In this document: piece by piece, positions 1 through 8,093 of the stretch
Numbering within the stretch: position 1 is the first letter of the stretch
Layout of the letters: each line of letters opens with the position of its first letter
Origin: Leisingera thetidis
GTDB taxonomy: Bacteria; Pseudomonadota; Alphaproteobacteria; Rhodobacterales; Rhodobacteraceae
Length of the DNA stretch: 64,000 nucleotides
NCBI RefSeq assembly: GCF_025857195.1
Contig: NZ_CP109787.1
Location: 2,049,501 to 2,113,500, forward strand
Direction: 5' to 3'
Made by a program: the position numbers and the translations under genes
Notes under the pieces: model-generated
The model's input: the letters and a program-made list of their open reading frames with translations, nothing else
What the model was told of the DNA's origin: nothing
The model's database searches: none

Positions 1-85
1 CATGCTGGATCTGGGCCACCCGCTCATGGGCGGACAGGCGCAACCCCGGCGAACAATCGAAAGCGTGCATCGGGTGCTCAGTCAT
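1..85 (-). CDS. GTA head-formation protein, N-terminal fragment (partial)
   Basis: The first 28 codons of a minus-strand gene that runs off the left edge. The ATG (83-85) overlaps the portal stop codon region (TGA at 80-78), the tight coupling expected in a phage-type head operon. A second in-frame ATG lies at 67-69. The visible peptide contains LRLSAHERVAQ, which resembles the short protein that sits between portal and prohead protease genes in Rhodobacterales gene transfer agents. Identity is inferred mainly from position, since only 28 residues can be seen. Confidence 0.6.
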   Translation of the reverse strand, partial: MTEHPMHAFDCSPGLRLSAHERVAQIQH

Positions 86-1280
86 CCTGTCCGCCCTCCG
101 CCTGCGGTGCGGCCGGGGCTTCTGCGGGCAGCCCCAGCAGGCGCCGCTTTTCCGCGGTGGTAAGGAAATTGGCGGAGGCCACCCGGCGCCATTGCGCCTC
201 GCGCTCTGCCGCCAATGCGGGCAGCTGGTCGAGGTCGGGTTTCAGGGTCAGCTCTTCGCCGGTCCAGCCCGCCAGCCAGTCACCCAGCGCGCCCGCGACC
301 TTGGCCGCCAGCGGCAGCACGGTCAGCCGGTAGAAGGCGCGGTTGGCCTCCTGGTAATTGGCATAGGTCGCATCGCCCGGAATGCCGAGCAGCATCGGCG
401 GCACCCCGAAGGCCAGCGCGATCTCGCGCGCGGCGGTGTCCTTGGTCTGCTGGAATTCCATGTCGGAGGGCGAGAACCCCATCGGTTTCCAATCGAGGCC
501 GCCCTCCAGCACCATCGGCCGGCCGGCATTCCTGGCGCCCTGGAAATTCGCCTGGATTTCCTCGCTCAGGATGCGGAACTGTTCCTCGGACATGCGGCCG
601 TGGCCGTCCGATCCGGACCACACCAGCGCGCCGGAAGGCCGGGCCGCGTTGTCCAGCAGCGCCTTGGACCAGCGCGTGGCGGCGTTGTGGACGTCGATCG
701 CCATCGCCGCCGATTGCAGCGAAGAGAGGCCATAGTGGTCGTCCTGCGGGTGGAAGCTCTTGATGTGGCAGACCGGCGATTGCGCGGTCTCGACGGCAAA
801 GCGGTGCTTGCGCCCGCCGACGGCATATTCAAAGGCGGCGGGCCAGCCGTCCGGGCCGGGCACCACATTGATCCGGTCCGGGCGCAGCACATGCAGCTCC
901 GCCGGGGCAGCGCCGCCGCCCGCCACCGCCTCGATATAGGCGTTGCCGGACAGCAGCAGGTGGCCGTACAGCGCCTCCAGCAGCTCGGCCTGGCCCTGGC
1001 CCGGGTTGGGACGCGCCAGCAGCGCCAGCCAGGGGTGGCTGTCATAGCGCTGGCGGCTGTCCTGCAGCACCAGCGGCACCGCGGCGGCGGCCTCGGCGAT
1101 CAGGCGGATCACCCGGTGGCCGACCGGATTGCCGGCAAAGCCGCTGCGGGTCAGGGAGACGCTGTCGCGCGGGCTCCAGGCGATGCGGCCCGCGCCCTGC
1201 CAGGAGACCACGCGGGCGGTCTGGCTGGCTTTCTGCTCAGGGATGTCGGGCGTGTTGCGCCGCAGCAGGTCAAAGACCAT
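78..1280 (-). CDS. GTA phage portal protein (HK97 family)
   Basis: A 400-aa portal protein of the HK97 family, forming the dodecameric DNA-entry ring of the gene transfer agent capsid. The ATG at 1280 is preceded by GAGGAG eight bases upstream; the open frame continues further but has no better start. Family features include the ARPNPGQGQAELLEALYGHL segment near residues 90-110 and a C-terminal GVPPMLLGIPGDATYANY segment typical of portals. It lies between the large terminase and the next head gene, in the conserved GTA order g1-g2-g3. The length matches GTA portals (about 395-400 aa). There is a 256-base gap with a hairpin between it and the terminase, which is unusual for this operon. Confidence 0.92.
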   Translation of the reverse strand: MVFDLLRRNTPDIPEQKASQTARVVSWQGAGRIAWSPRDSVSLTRSGFAGNPVGHRVIRLIAEAAAAVPLVLQDSRQRYDSHPWLALLARPNPGQGQAELLEALYGHLLLSGNAYIEAVAGGGAAPAELHVLRPDRINVVPGPDGWPAAFEYAVGGRKHRFAVETAQSPVCHIKSFHPQDDHYGLSSLQSAAMAIDVHNAATRWSKALLDNAARPSGALVWSGSDGHGRMSEEQFRILSEEIQANFQGARNAGRPMVLEGGLDWKPMGFSPSDMEFQQTKDTAAREIALAFGVPPMLLGIPGDATYANYQEANRAFYRLTVLPLAAKVAGALGDWLAGWTGEELTLKPDLDQLPALAAEREAQWRRVASANFLTTAEKRRLLGLPAEAPAAPQAEGGQDD

Positions 1281-1536
1281 TGTCCGCTCCTCAATTTCTG
1301 GTGTCCGGCGCCGGAGCCACGGGGGCTGATGCGCCTTTGCTGAGGATGATTTATGGCAGAGAGAGCTGAAGATTTGCCGAGCGGGGCGTACGCAGGGGAC
1401 GCAACACCCTGCCATATGCTGTTGTTTTTGATAGAAAACCCGCCCGTTGCAGGCCGGGCGGGTTTTGCATTTCAAAGAGGGCAGCGCCGGTCCGCGGGCG
1501 GGCGGGCGCTGCCCGGGCTTTGGCCTGGCGGCAGGC
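1281..1536. other. Intergenic gap inside the GTA operon
   Basis: A non-coding stretch between the large terminase stop and the portal start. It contains the strong hairpin listed separately (1435-1466) and then about 150 bases in which no coding frame with family resemblance was found. GTA head genes are normally packed with little spacing, so the gap is atypical. Confidence 0.6.
1435..1466 (-). terminator. Perfect 12-bp hairpin between GTA terminase and portal genes
   Basis: AAAACCCGCCCG (1435-1446) pairs perfectly with 1455-1466 across an 8-base loop. On the minus strand the stem ends in GGGTTTTC and is followed after a few bases by CAAAAACAAC, so the T-run is short but the stem is very stable. 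It could act as a partial terminator or an RNA-processing hairpin within the GTA transcript. Confidence 0.6.
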
Positions 1537-2952
1537 TTACAGCACCCGCACCTGCGGCAGCCGCAGCTTGGCGGCGGGGGCGATGATCAGCTCATGCACC
1601 GCCCAGACCAGCGCATCGAGCCGGTCGGGAGAGCCGCTGCCCTGATAGCCCTGCGGCGTCATCCGGCACATCTGGTCCTCGAGACCGCCGAGGCCCGGCA
1701 GGTGATGCACCCGGCCCTGCTCATACAGTGCTGCCACCGGCTCGGCGCGCGCCGCCTTGCCCTTGCCCGCATGCAGCGCCCGGAACGGCACCAGCGGGTC
1801 GGTCTGGCGCAGCACGGTTTCCACCAGTGCGCCGCCCTGATTGACCTCGGCCACCACCCGTTCGGCGCCATAGGCATCGCGGGCGGCAATCACCGCCTGC
1901 GCCCAGGCCAGCGGGCCGGCGCCCTGCACGGTGCGGTCCGCCAGCACATAGGCGCGCCAGTCCTGCGGCCTGCCTTGCGTGACCGCCCCCGCCACGACGA
2001 TGCCGCAGGCGTCCGAGCCCTTGCCGGCGCTCACCGCCGGGTCGACGGCCACCACCACCCGGTCGAGCGGCGGCGCCTCGGGCACCTGCGCGGCCTCCAG
2101 CCCGGCGGTGGACCAGAGCGCGCCTTGCACATCGGCCAGCAGCACCCCGTCCAGTTCCTGCCGCCCCAGCCGGGTGCCCGCGTAGCGCGCCCGCATCTCC
2201 GCCAGGAAGGAGGGCGCGAGGTTGGCGCGGTTGGCCTCGGTCGGGGCGTGGGTGCGCACCGTGCTGGGGGAGGCCAGCAGCCGCTTCAGCACCGGGGCAT
2301 TGCGCGGCGTGGTGGTGACGCAGACGCGCGGGTCGCGGCCCAGCCGCAGGGCGAACTGCAGCATGTCCCAGCTCTCCTGCCCCTTCTTCCACTTGGCCAG
2401 CTCATCCGCCCAGGCGGCATCGAACTGGGGGCCGCGCAGGGCCTCCGGGTCATGCGCCGAGAACGCCTGCGCCTCGGCGCCGTTGGGCCAGGTCAGCTTG
2501 CGCTCCGAAGCCTTCCACTTCGGCCGCCGGTCGGGCGGCGAGCAGGCCAGGATGCCGCTGTCGCCGTGGATCATCACGTCGCGCACCTGGTCATAGGTCT
2601 CAGCCACCAGCGCGATGCGCCTTGCGGTGCCGGGATCATGCGGGCGCGGCCCTTCGGCCAGCGTGCGGATCCATTCGGCGCCGGCCCGCGTCTTGCCGGC
2701 ACCGCGGCCGCCCAGGATCACCCAGGCCCGCCAGTCCCCGTCCGGCGGGCGCTGATGGTCGAGCGCCCAGAAGCCGAACAGATGCGGCAGCGCGCAGAGG
2801 GTTTTGCGGTCCAGCTCATTCAAGAACCAGTTCCGGAGCAAGGGCGGCACGCAGGCCAGAAAGTCCGCGCTCGACAGCCGCGCGCGCCGCGCCGAGATCG
2901 AGTTCGTTTTCGGATTTGAGCATGCGGGCGAATTCGGTGCTTTGTTCTGCAA
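1537..2952 (-). CDS. GTA terminase large subunit (DNA packaging ATPase/nuclease)
   Basis: A 471-aa large terminase that drives headful DNA packaging of the gene transfer agent. The N-terminal ATPase domain carries a Walker A motif GGRGAGKTR at residues 81-89. The C-terminal RNase H-like nuclease is marked by VVVAVDPAVS and the following acidic residues. The start is TTG at 2952 with GGAG seven bases upstream; it places 137 bases inside the small terminase gene in another frame. A second TTG at 2823, which overlaps the small-terminase stop, is the alternative and would remove 43 residues. No in-frame ATG exists near either. The residues between the two starts (SSADFLACVPPLLRNWF) look conserved for this family, which favours 2952. 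Confidence 0.92.
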   Translation of the reverse strand: MQNKAPNSPACSNPKTNSISARRARLSSADFLACVPPLLRNWFLNELDRKTLCALPHLFGFWALDHQRPPDGDWRAWVILGGRGAGKTRAGAEWIRTLAEGPRPHDPGTARRIALVAETYDQVRDVMIHGDSGILACSPPDRRPKWKASERKLTWPNGAEAQAFSAHDPEALRGPQFDAAWADELAKWKKGQESWDMLQFALRLGRDPRVCVTTTPRNAPVLKRLLASPSTVRTHAPTEANRANLAPSFLAEMRARYAGTRLGRQELDGVLLADVQGALWSTAGLEAAQVPEAPPLDRVVVAVDPAVSAGKGSDACGIVVAGAVTQGRPQDWRAYVLADRTVQGAGPLAWAQAVIAARDAYGAERVVAEVNQGGALVETVLRQTDPLVPFRALHAGKGKAARAEPVAALYEQGRVHHLPGLGGLEDQMCRMTPQGYQGSGSPDRLDALVWAVHELIIAPAAKLRLPQVRVL

Positions 2953-3184
2953 GGAGTCTCTCCACTTTCTGGCAATCGCGGATCAGCTGTTCCAGTTTGC
3001 CGATCCGGGCATTGGCGCCCGCCGCCTCTTCGGCGCCGGCGGTTGCGAGCTGCTCCCTCAGCTCCTCCGCCTCGTTGCGCAGGCGGTGAATGGACTCCTG
3101 CAGCGAGCGCAGGAGATCCGCGGTGTAATGGACCTGCCGTTTCAGAACGGCGGCACCGTCCTGCTCTGTTGCTTGCTCTATCAT
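2816..3184 (-). CDS. GTA small terminase-like protein (first gene of the cluster)
   Basis: A 122-aa, highly charged and mainly helical protein from an ATG at 3184 (MIEQATEQDG). Long heptad-like stretches of Arg, Glu, Leu and Ala (residues 20-90) suggest a coiled coil. It is the first gene downstream of the strong promoter at 3288-3316 and directly precedes and overlaps the large terminase. That is the position of GTA gene 1, whose product recognises DNA and delivers it to the large terminase. A longer frame upstream to 3265 exists, but it would extend into the leader and lacks a better ribosome site. Function rests on synteny plus composition. Confidence 0.8.
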   Translation of the reverse strand: MIEQATEQDGAAVLKRQVHYTADLLRSLQESIHRLRNEAEELREQLATAGAEEAAGANARIGKLEQLIRDCQKVERLLAEQSTEFARMLKSENELDLGAARAAVERGLSGLRAALAPELVLE

Positions 3185-3565
3185 GGGTTGTTCTGCCTCA
3201 TGCGTTTTTGTCCGCACGAGAGAAAGACAGGACGGCCGCCGGCGGAGGGGTCCGGGGCCGTCCATGTTTCTTCCAGCTGCAATGCAACCTATACGCGATT
3301 AGCGTGGAAAAGTCAAGGGTTTCGGCAGCAGCAGCGTACGGTGGGTACGCAACGGAGCGGGCCGGAGCGGATGGGTCTTCCCCCGGCCTGGAACGGTCCA
3401 TCGGCAATGGAGGGCTGGTTTTCCATCGACTTCCAAGTCAAAAGGCAAATCAAATGGCGCACATCTTTGGAGAAATGCGTCTTCACAAAATTCCACTCAT
3501 AGTTGTAGCGTCAGTTTCGCACAAGGCCGTGCGTCCATGCCATCATCAACAGCGAGGATCCCTCC
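3185..3565. other. Intergenic region with the GTA promoter
   Basis: This 381-base region separates the minus-strand GTA cluster from the plus-strand gene at 3566. It holds the sigma70-type GTA promoter (3288-3316) and a roughly 100-base leader before the first GTA gene. The part from 3420 to 3565 is relatively AT-rich and probably contains the promoter of the 3566 gene, but no convincing -35/-10 pair was found. No coding sequence is recognised. Confidence 0.6.
3288..3316 (-). promoter_or_regulatory. Sigma70-type promoter for the GTA cluster
   Basis: On the minus strand, TTGACT (3316-3311) is followed after exactly 17 bases by TATAGG (3293-3288). This is close to the consensus in both hexamers and spacing. 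The predicted start site is about 97 bases upstream of the small terminase ATG. Confidence 0.75.
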
Positions 3566-3964
3566 ATGGGTTGGAAGAATTACCAGATCGCCACTGCGCA
3601 AGAGTCGACTCCCGTGCCGGGCGATGCCGGAAAGATCTTTTACGATGCCACGCTCCACTATGTGACCATTCCGTCAGGCGCCACAATCGTGATGTCCGGC
3701 GGTCCGAACGGGGAAGGCGAAACATCGGTTGATGATGTGGTCAAGCTGACCCTGACGGATCAGAGCGACCCGCAAAACACCGGCACCTACTCGCATGACT
3801 ACAGCAACGGCTGTTCCGGCGTGGTGACGCCGATGCAGCCCGTGGATCTGACATCGCAGTTCAGCGCGCTGGCCGGCAAGACCGTGAAGGCCACGATCGA
3901 GTTCTACGACAAATGCGGCGGCTACCAGAGCGGCACGAATTTCTACATCTGCATCTATAGCTGA
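3566..3964 (+). CDS. Unrecognised 132-aa protein, probably beta-rich
   Basis: A free-standing plus-strand gene, ATG at 3566 with GAGG about 8 bases upstream and a clean bidirectional terminator after the stop. I do not recognise a family. The protein has no signal peptide or membrane segment. It is rich in Thr, Ser, Gly, Tyr and Asp with alternating hydrophobic residues (for example DATLHYVTIPSGATIVMSGG near residues 28-47). It has Cys residues near 83, 117 and 128, which suggests a compact beta-sandwich. Its GC content and codon use are slightly less extreme than those of its neighbours. It sits just outside the GTA promoter region but on the opposite strand, so a GTA link is not supported. 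Confidence 0.75.
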   Translation: MGWKNYQIATAQESTPVPGDAGKIFYDATLHYVTIPSGATIVMSGGPNGEGETSVDDVVKLTLTDQSDPQNTGTYSHDYSNGCSGVVTPMQPVDLTSQFSALAGKTVKATIEFYDKCGGYQSGTNFYICIYS

Positions 3965-4017
3965 CGGCGGTCCCCCGGCGGCTTGCCAGCAGGCAAGCGC
4001 AGCCCGGCAGAAACAGA

Positions 4018-4040
4018 AAGGGCGCCCCGCGGGCGCCCTT
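4018..4040. terminator. Bidirectional terminator between the 3566 gene and mltG
   Basis: AAGGGCGCC (4018-4026) pairs with GGCGCCCTT (4032-4040) across a 5-base loop. It lies between two convergent genes and can end transcription from either side. Confidence 0.8.
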
Positions 4041-4070
4041 CGCTGTTGCCATACGCTGGCCCTGCAGCGC

Positions 4071-5228
4071 TCAGTTGCTTTGCTGCTGCTCAGCTTCGAT
4101 TGCGCGCCATTTGGCGACGTTGCGGTTGTGCTCTTCCAGTGTCTCGGCAAAGGCGTGGCCGCCGGTGCCGTCAGCCACGAAGAACACATAGTCCGAGGCT
4201 TGCGGGTTCACCGCGGCCTCGAGGCTGGCCATGCCGGGGTTGGCGATGGGCGTCGGCGGCAGGCCCTCGATCACATAGGTGTTCCAGGGCGTCGCCTTGC
4301 GCAGCTCGCTCTGGCGCAGGCCCCGGCCCAGGGTTCCCTCGCCCTTGGTAACGCCATAGATCACCGTCGGGTCGGTCTGCAGCCGCATGCCGCGGTTGAG
4401 GCGGTTGGTGAACACCGAGGCGACCATGCCGCGTTCCTCGGGCACGCCGGTTTCCTTCTCGATGATCGAGGCGAGGATCAGCATTTCCTCCGGTGTGGCG
4501 ACGGCGGCCTCCGCGGAGCGGCCCTCCCAGGCGGCGTTGATGCGCAGCTGCTGCCGCTCCTGCATCTCTGCCAGCACCGCGGCGCGCCCGGTGCCGGGAG
4601 TGACCTCATAGCTGTCCGGCGCCAGCAGCCCCTCTGCCGGGCGCTCGCCGGTTTCCCCGGCCAGCACGTCCATTGCTTTCAGCGCTTCCGTTACCTGCCA
4701 GCTGGTCACGCCCTCGGCCAGGGCAATGCGGTAGCGGGTATCGCTGTCCTGCCGGGTTTCGGTATAGGCCGCCGGAACCTCATCCTCGCCGAGGATGAAA
4801 TCAGCGATTTCCTCGAACTTGCTGGTCGCCGGATCCAGTTCGCGCACCACGGTCTGGGTGCGGGTGACGCCGACACGGTAGACAATCTCGGTGCCGCAGG
4901 TGGAGGCGCCGGAATGGGTGATCTCGGCAACGATCTGCTCCATCGAGGCGCCCGGTTCCACCAGGAAGCTGCCGGCCTTCAGCTGGCCGGTCTTCTCACT
5001 GTATTTGGCGCCGAGGCGGAACAGGGTGCCAGAGGTCACCGCGCCCTGGGTTTCCAGGTCGCCGCTCACCCTGGCCATGTTCGAGCCGCGTTCCACCCGC
5101 AGGCAGATCGCCGTCTCCAGCGGGCCCTCAGCGGTGTATTGCGATTTGCCCCACAGGATCAGACCGCCCAGAAGGAACAGCACCGCGATCAGAACCGTCA
5201 GCATGTTGGAGGCGAGGCTGCGCCACAT
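4071..5228 (-). CDS. mltG: Endolytic transglycosylase MltG (YceG family)
   Basis: A 385-aa inner-membrane murein transglycosylase that cleaves nascent glycan strands and is thought to set their length. One N-terminal membrane segment (residues 10-25, LTVLIAVLFLLGGLIL) anchors a periplasmic domain. The catalytic segment ASIIEKETGVPEE carries the conserved Glu, and a NRLNRGMRLQTDPTVIYG block typical of YceG follows. Its ATG shares one base with the stop of fabF (TGATG), so the two genes are translationally coupled. That fabF-mltG order is common in Proteobacteria. The length and start agree with the family. Confidence 0.95.
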   Translation of the reverse strand: MWRSLASNMLTVLIAVLFLLGGLILWGKSQYTAEGPLETAICLRVERGSNMARVSGDLETQGAVTSGTLFRLGAKYSEKTGQLKAGSFLVEPGASMEQIVAEITHSGASTCGTEIVYRVGVTRTQTVVRELDPATSKFEEIADFILGEDEVPAAYTETRQDSDTRYRIALAEGVTSWQVTEALKAMDVLAGETGERPAEGLLAPDSYEVTPGTGRAAVLAEMQERQQLRINAAWEGRSAEAAVATPEEMLILASIIEKETGVPEERGMVASVFTNRLNRGMRLQTDPTVIYGVTKGEGTLGRGLRQSELRKATPWNTYVIEGLPPTPIANPGMASLEAAVNPQASDYVFFVADGTGGHAFAETLEEHNRNVAKWRAIEAEQQQSN

Positions 5229-6493
5229 CAGCCCGCTTTCCCGAAGATCACCGACGCGTTGGTGCCGCCAAAGCCGAAGGAGTTCGACAGCGCCACCTCG
5301 ATCTTGCGGGCACGTTTGGCGTTCGGGGCCAGGTCGACCGGGGTGTCCACCGCCGGATTGTCCAGGTTGATGGTCGGCGGCGCAACCTGATCGCGGATTG
5401 CCAGGATCGAGAAAATCGCCTCGATCGCGCCGGCGGCGCCCAGCAGGTGGCCGGTGGCGGATTTGGTCGAGGACATGGTGACATTGCCCGCGTGATCGCC
5501 CAGCAGCCGTTCCACCGCGCCCAGCTCGATGGTGTCGGCCATGGTCGAGGTGCCATGCGCATTGATGTAGTCGACCGCCGAAGCCTCCAGCCCGGCGTTG
5601 GCCAGCGCCGCTTTCATCGACCGCTCGCCGCCTTCGCCATCCTCGGACGGCGCGGTGATGTGGTAGGCATCGCCCGACAGGCCGTAGCCCAGCACCTCGG
5701 CATAGATCTTGGCGCCGCGGGCCTTGGCGTGCTCGTAGTCCTCCAGCACCACGATGCCGGCGCCCTCGCCCATGACAAAGCCGTCGCGGTCGGCGTCATA
5801 GGGGCGCGAAGCCTTCGTGGGGTCGTCCTTGTATTTGGTCGACAGCGCCTTGCAGGCGTTGAAGCCGGCGATGCCGATCTCGCAGATCGCCGCCTCGGCG
5901 CCGCCTGCGATCATCACGTCGGCGTCGCCGGACTTGATCAGCCGGGCCGCGTCGCCGATGGCGTGGGCGCCGGTCGAGCAGGCGGTGACAACCGAATGGT
6001 TCGGCCCCTTGAAGCCGAAGCGGATCGAGACCTGGCCCGAGATCAGGTTGATCAGCGCGCCGGGGATGAAGAAGGGCGACACCCGGCGCGGGCCTTTCTC
6101 CTTGATCATCACCGCGGTGTCGGCGATCGACGACAGGCCGCCGATGCCGGAGCCGATCATCACGCCGGTGCGCAGGCGGCTGGCTTCGTCCTCGGGCGTC
6201 CAGCCGGCGTCGCGCACGGCCATGTCCGCGGCGGCGATGCCATAGAGGATGAAGTCGTCGATCTTCTTCTGGTCCTTCTTGGCCACCCAGTCGTCCGGGT
6301 TGAAGGTGCCGCCGGAACCATCGCCGCGCGGAACCTCGCAGGCGTAGGTGGTGGTCACGCCGCTTGCCTCGGCGTCAAATTTGGTAATGGGGCCCGCGCC
6401 CGACTGGCCGTCCAGCAACCGGGTCCAGCTCTCCTCGACTCCGCTGGCCAGAGGGGTAACCAGGCCCAGTCCGGTGACAACTACTCGACGCAT
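5228..6493 (-). CDS. fabF: Beta-ketoacyl-ACP synthase II
   Basis: A 421-aa condensing enzyme that elongates acyl-ACP with malonyl-ACP in type II fatty-acid synthesis. The catalytic Cys172 (VVTACSTGAHA), His313 (NAHGTST) and His349 (ATGHLLGAAG) are all present. The ATG at 6493 (MRRVVVTGLG) has AAGGAGAGC just upstream; the open frame extends to 6949 but the extra part lacks family similarity. It is followed by overlapping mltG. Unlike the usual arrangement, it is separated from acpP by about 2.6 kb containing two unrelated genes, so it must have its own promoter. Confidence 0.97.
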   Translation of the reverse strand: MRRVVVTGLGLVTPLASGVEESWTRLLDGQSGAGPITKFDAEASGVTTTYACEVPRGDGSGGTFNPDDWVAKKDQKKIDDFILYGIAAADMAVRDAGWTPEDEASRLRTGVMIGSGIGGLSSIADTAVMIKEKGPRRVSPFFIPGALINLISGQVSIRFGFKGPNHSVVTACSTGAHAIGDAARLIKSGDADVMIAGGAEAAICEIGIAGFNACKALSTKYKDDPTKASRPYDADRDGFVMGEGAGIVVLEDYEHAKARGAKIYAEVLGYGLSGDAYHITAPSEDGEGGERSMKAALANAGLEASAVDYINAHGTSTMADTIELGAVERLLGDHAGNVTMSSTKSATGHLLGAAGAIEAIFSILAIRDQVAPPTINLDNPAVDTPVDLAPNAKRARKIEVALSNSFGFGGTNASVIFGKAG

Positions 6494-7068
6494 TCCTTGC
6501 TCTCCTTTGCCTCGGCAATCCGTCCGTTCAAATAGCTTGGAATGGCCGGCGGGCGCAAGAGCGGGGTCAGATGCGGTTTCGCACTGCGGCGGGCGGATTT
6601 TTGCGGAGATCTTACGGGGCGGGAATACTTCATTAACCCTTCCCCCGTAGGTTGAGATTATTCCGATTGAAGCAACTCGGCATCCGTCCTCAAGGAATGC
6701 CACAGCGGGCTGGAGCTCTGGGCCAATTTTGTCTCCAGCCCGACTTTTTTCCGTCGTCTGTCCCAATGCCACCTGTCCCGCTGCCACCTGTCCCGCTGCC
6801 CGGAACTTGCCGCCCCCCGCCGGCGCACCGCCCGCGCCAAGCCGGCAGGGCGCCTGGTGCGGAACCGTTTCCGCCTGTCCGCCGCCGCAGAGTGCTGTTT
6901 GGCATGCTCTCGCCGCGGCAGTTGACCGTCCGGGCCGCGGCCCTTCCAAGGCAGGGGCTGCCGCAGCTCCTGCCCCCCGGAACCGCTGCCCGCGGCCGCG
7001 GCGTTAACCGCAAATTCGCTTCTTTGCGCCACACTTCAGCCTGGAAGGATTTAAGGAACGACCCCGCC
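6494..7068. other. 575-base divergent intergenic region
   Basis: The region lies between the divergently read fabF and PilZ-protein genes, so it should hold both promoters. It is very rich in Pro, Arg and Ala codons in every frame, and none of the translations resembles a known protein. A patch at 6610-6665 (TTCATTAACCC and GTTGAGATTATTCC) is AT-rich and is the most promoter-like part for fabF. A short tandem repeat is listed separately. Confidence 0.5.
6768..6797 (+). repeat. Two tandem copies of a 15-bp unit
   Basis: GCCACCTGTCCCGCT occurs twice head-to-tail at 6768-6782 and 6783-6797, with a degenerate partial unit (TGTCCCAAT) just before. It lies in non-coding DNA upstream of the PilZ gene. 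It is short and may be simple slippage. Confidence 0.6.
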
Positions 7069-7956
7069 ATGAGAAAATGGCTTTCGATAGCTGCACTCCT
7101 GCTGATGGCCGGCCTGTCGCCGGGCCGGGCCGGCGCCGGCTGCCCCGTGCATCAGGACCTGTCAAACCTGCACCGCGCCTCCAAGGGCTTTCTGTCCTAC
7201 CTCAGCTCCGGTCAGGGCGCCTACCACGTTCAGGATCTGAAGAACTGGATCAGCACCAACCCGCCTGCTCCGCTGCGCCAGCGGATGCGGGCGGTCGGCA
7301 TCCAATCGGTGGAGGCCGGCGCGCTGGAACTGCTGCAGAAGCAGACGGTGCTTCTGCAGATTCTCGCCAGCCAGGGGCGTGCTGCCGCCCTCGAAAACGC
7401 CCGTCATCTGGGGGTACAGGACCTGGCTGCGGAGGTCGGAATCAAGGTCGAGGCGCTGCCTTGCGACCAGGTCAAGGAGGACGGGTACGGCAGCAAGCTG
7501 GTCGCCGTGGCGGCGTCCGATGCGCACCAGCGGCAGCAGATCATCCATGCCGGCATTGCCTGGATATCGTTTCTGGTGCTGGGCGGCAGCATCCTGTATT
7601 TTCTCGACCGGATCGGCATCCGCAGGATCCGCCGCACCAAACGCTACCCCTGCTCGGTTCCCTGCCAACTGCAAGCCGGCTCCCGCACGCTGCAGGGCCG
7701 CCTGGTCGATCTGAGCCGGGCCGGAGCCAAGGTGCACCCCGACGTTCCCCTGGTGGTGTCCGGCCGGGTCAGCCTCCGCTTCGGCGGCCATACCGTGGCG
7801 GCGCAGATCCGCTGGCAGACGGCGGATTACATCGGCGTGCAGTTTGCAAAGGATTTCAACTTCCTGCAATTGCACCGGCTGCTGGAAGCCTTTCCAATGG
7901 AGGATGACGATCCCGGCGTCAGGGAGGTGCCGCTGCCGCCCCGGCTCGGCGCCTAG
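7069..7956 (+). CDS. Membrane-anchored PilZ-domain protein (c-di-GMP effector)
   Basis: A 295-aa protein with a signal peptide (residues 1-24, ending in GRAGAG), an extracytoplasmic helical region to about residue 160, one membrane segment (about 164-184, HAGIAWISFLVLGGSILYFL) and a cytoplasmic PilZ domain. The PilZ nucleotide motif is intact: RRTKR (RxxxR) followed by DLSRAGAK (DxSxxG). It should therefore bind cyclic di-GMP inside the cell and pass a signal across the membrane. The extracytoplasmic part has two Cys residues. The ATG at 7069 has AAGGA upstream; a longer frame back to 6652 is rejected. The target process is unknown, with surface attachment or envelope functions being typical for the family. 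Confidence 0.85.
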   Translation: MRKWLSIAALLLMAGLSPGRAGAGCPVHQDLSNLHRASKGFLSYLSSGQGAYHVQDLKNWISTNPPAPLRQRMRAVGIQSVEAGALELLQKQTVLLQILASQGRAAALENARHLGVQDLAAEVGIKVEALPCDQVKEDGYGSKLVAVAASDAHQRQQIIHAGIAWISFLVLGGSILYFLDRIGIRRIRRTKRYPCSVPCQLQAGSRTLQGRLVDLSRAGAKVHPDVPLVVSGRVSLRFGGHTVAAQIRWQTADYIGVQFAKDFNFLQLHRLLEAFPMEDDDPGVREVPLPPRLGA

Positions 7957-8093
7957 CTCCGGCGGGCCGCGCGGCGCTCCGCGGACGGGTGGCAGCCGGC
8001 TGGCCGCCGGCCGACCTGCGGAACACCGGGCCGTCCTGCTGCAGGACAGCCCGGCATCATGCTGTTTGGCTCTTGCGGTGCCGCCCGGCCAGG

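Noticed and set aside
5228..6949. A 573-aa version of FabF with a 150-residue N-terminal extension
   Set aside because: The extension has no similarity to FabF. The canonical MRRVVVTGLG start at 6493 has a good ribosome site.
6652..7956. A 434-aa version of the PilZ protein starting at 6652
   Set aside because: The extra 139 residues are Pro/Arg-rich and look non-coding. The signal peptide begins at the ATG at 7069.
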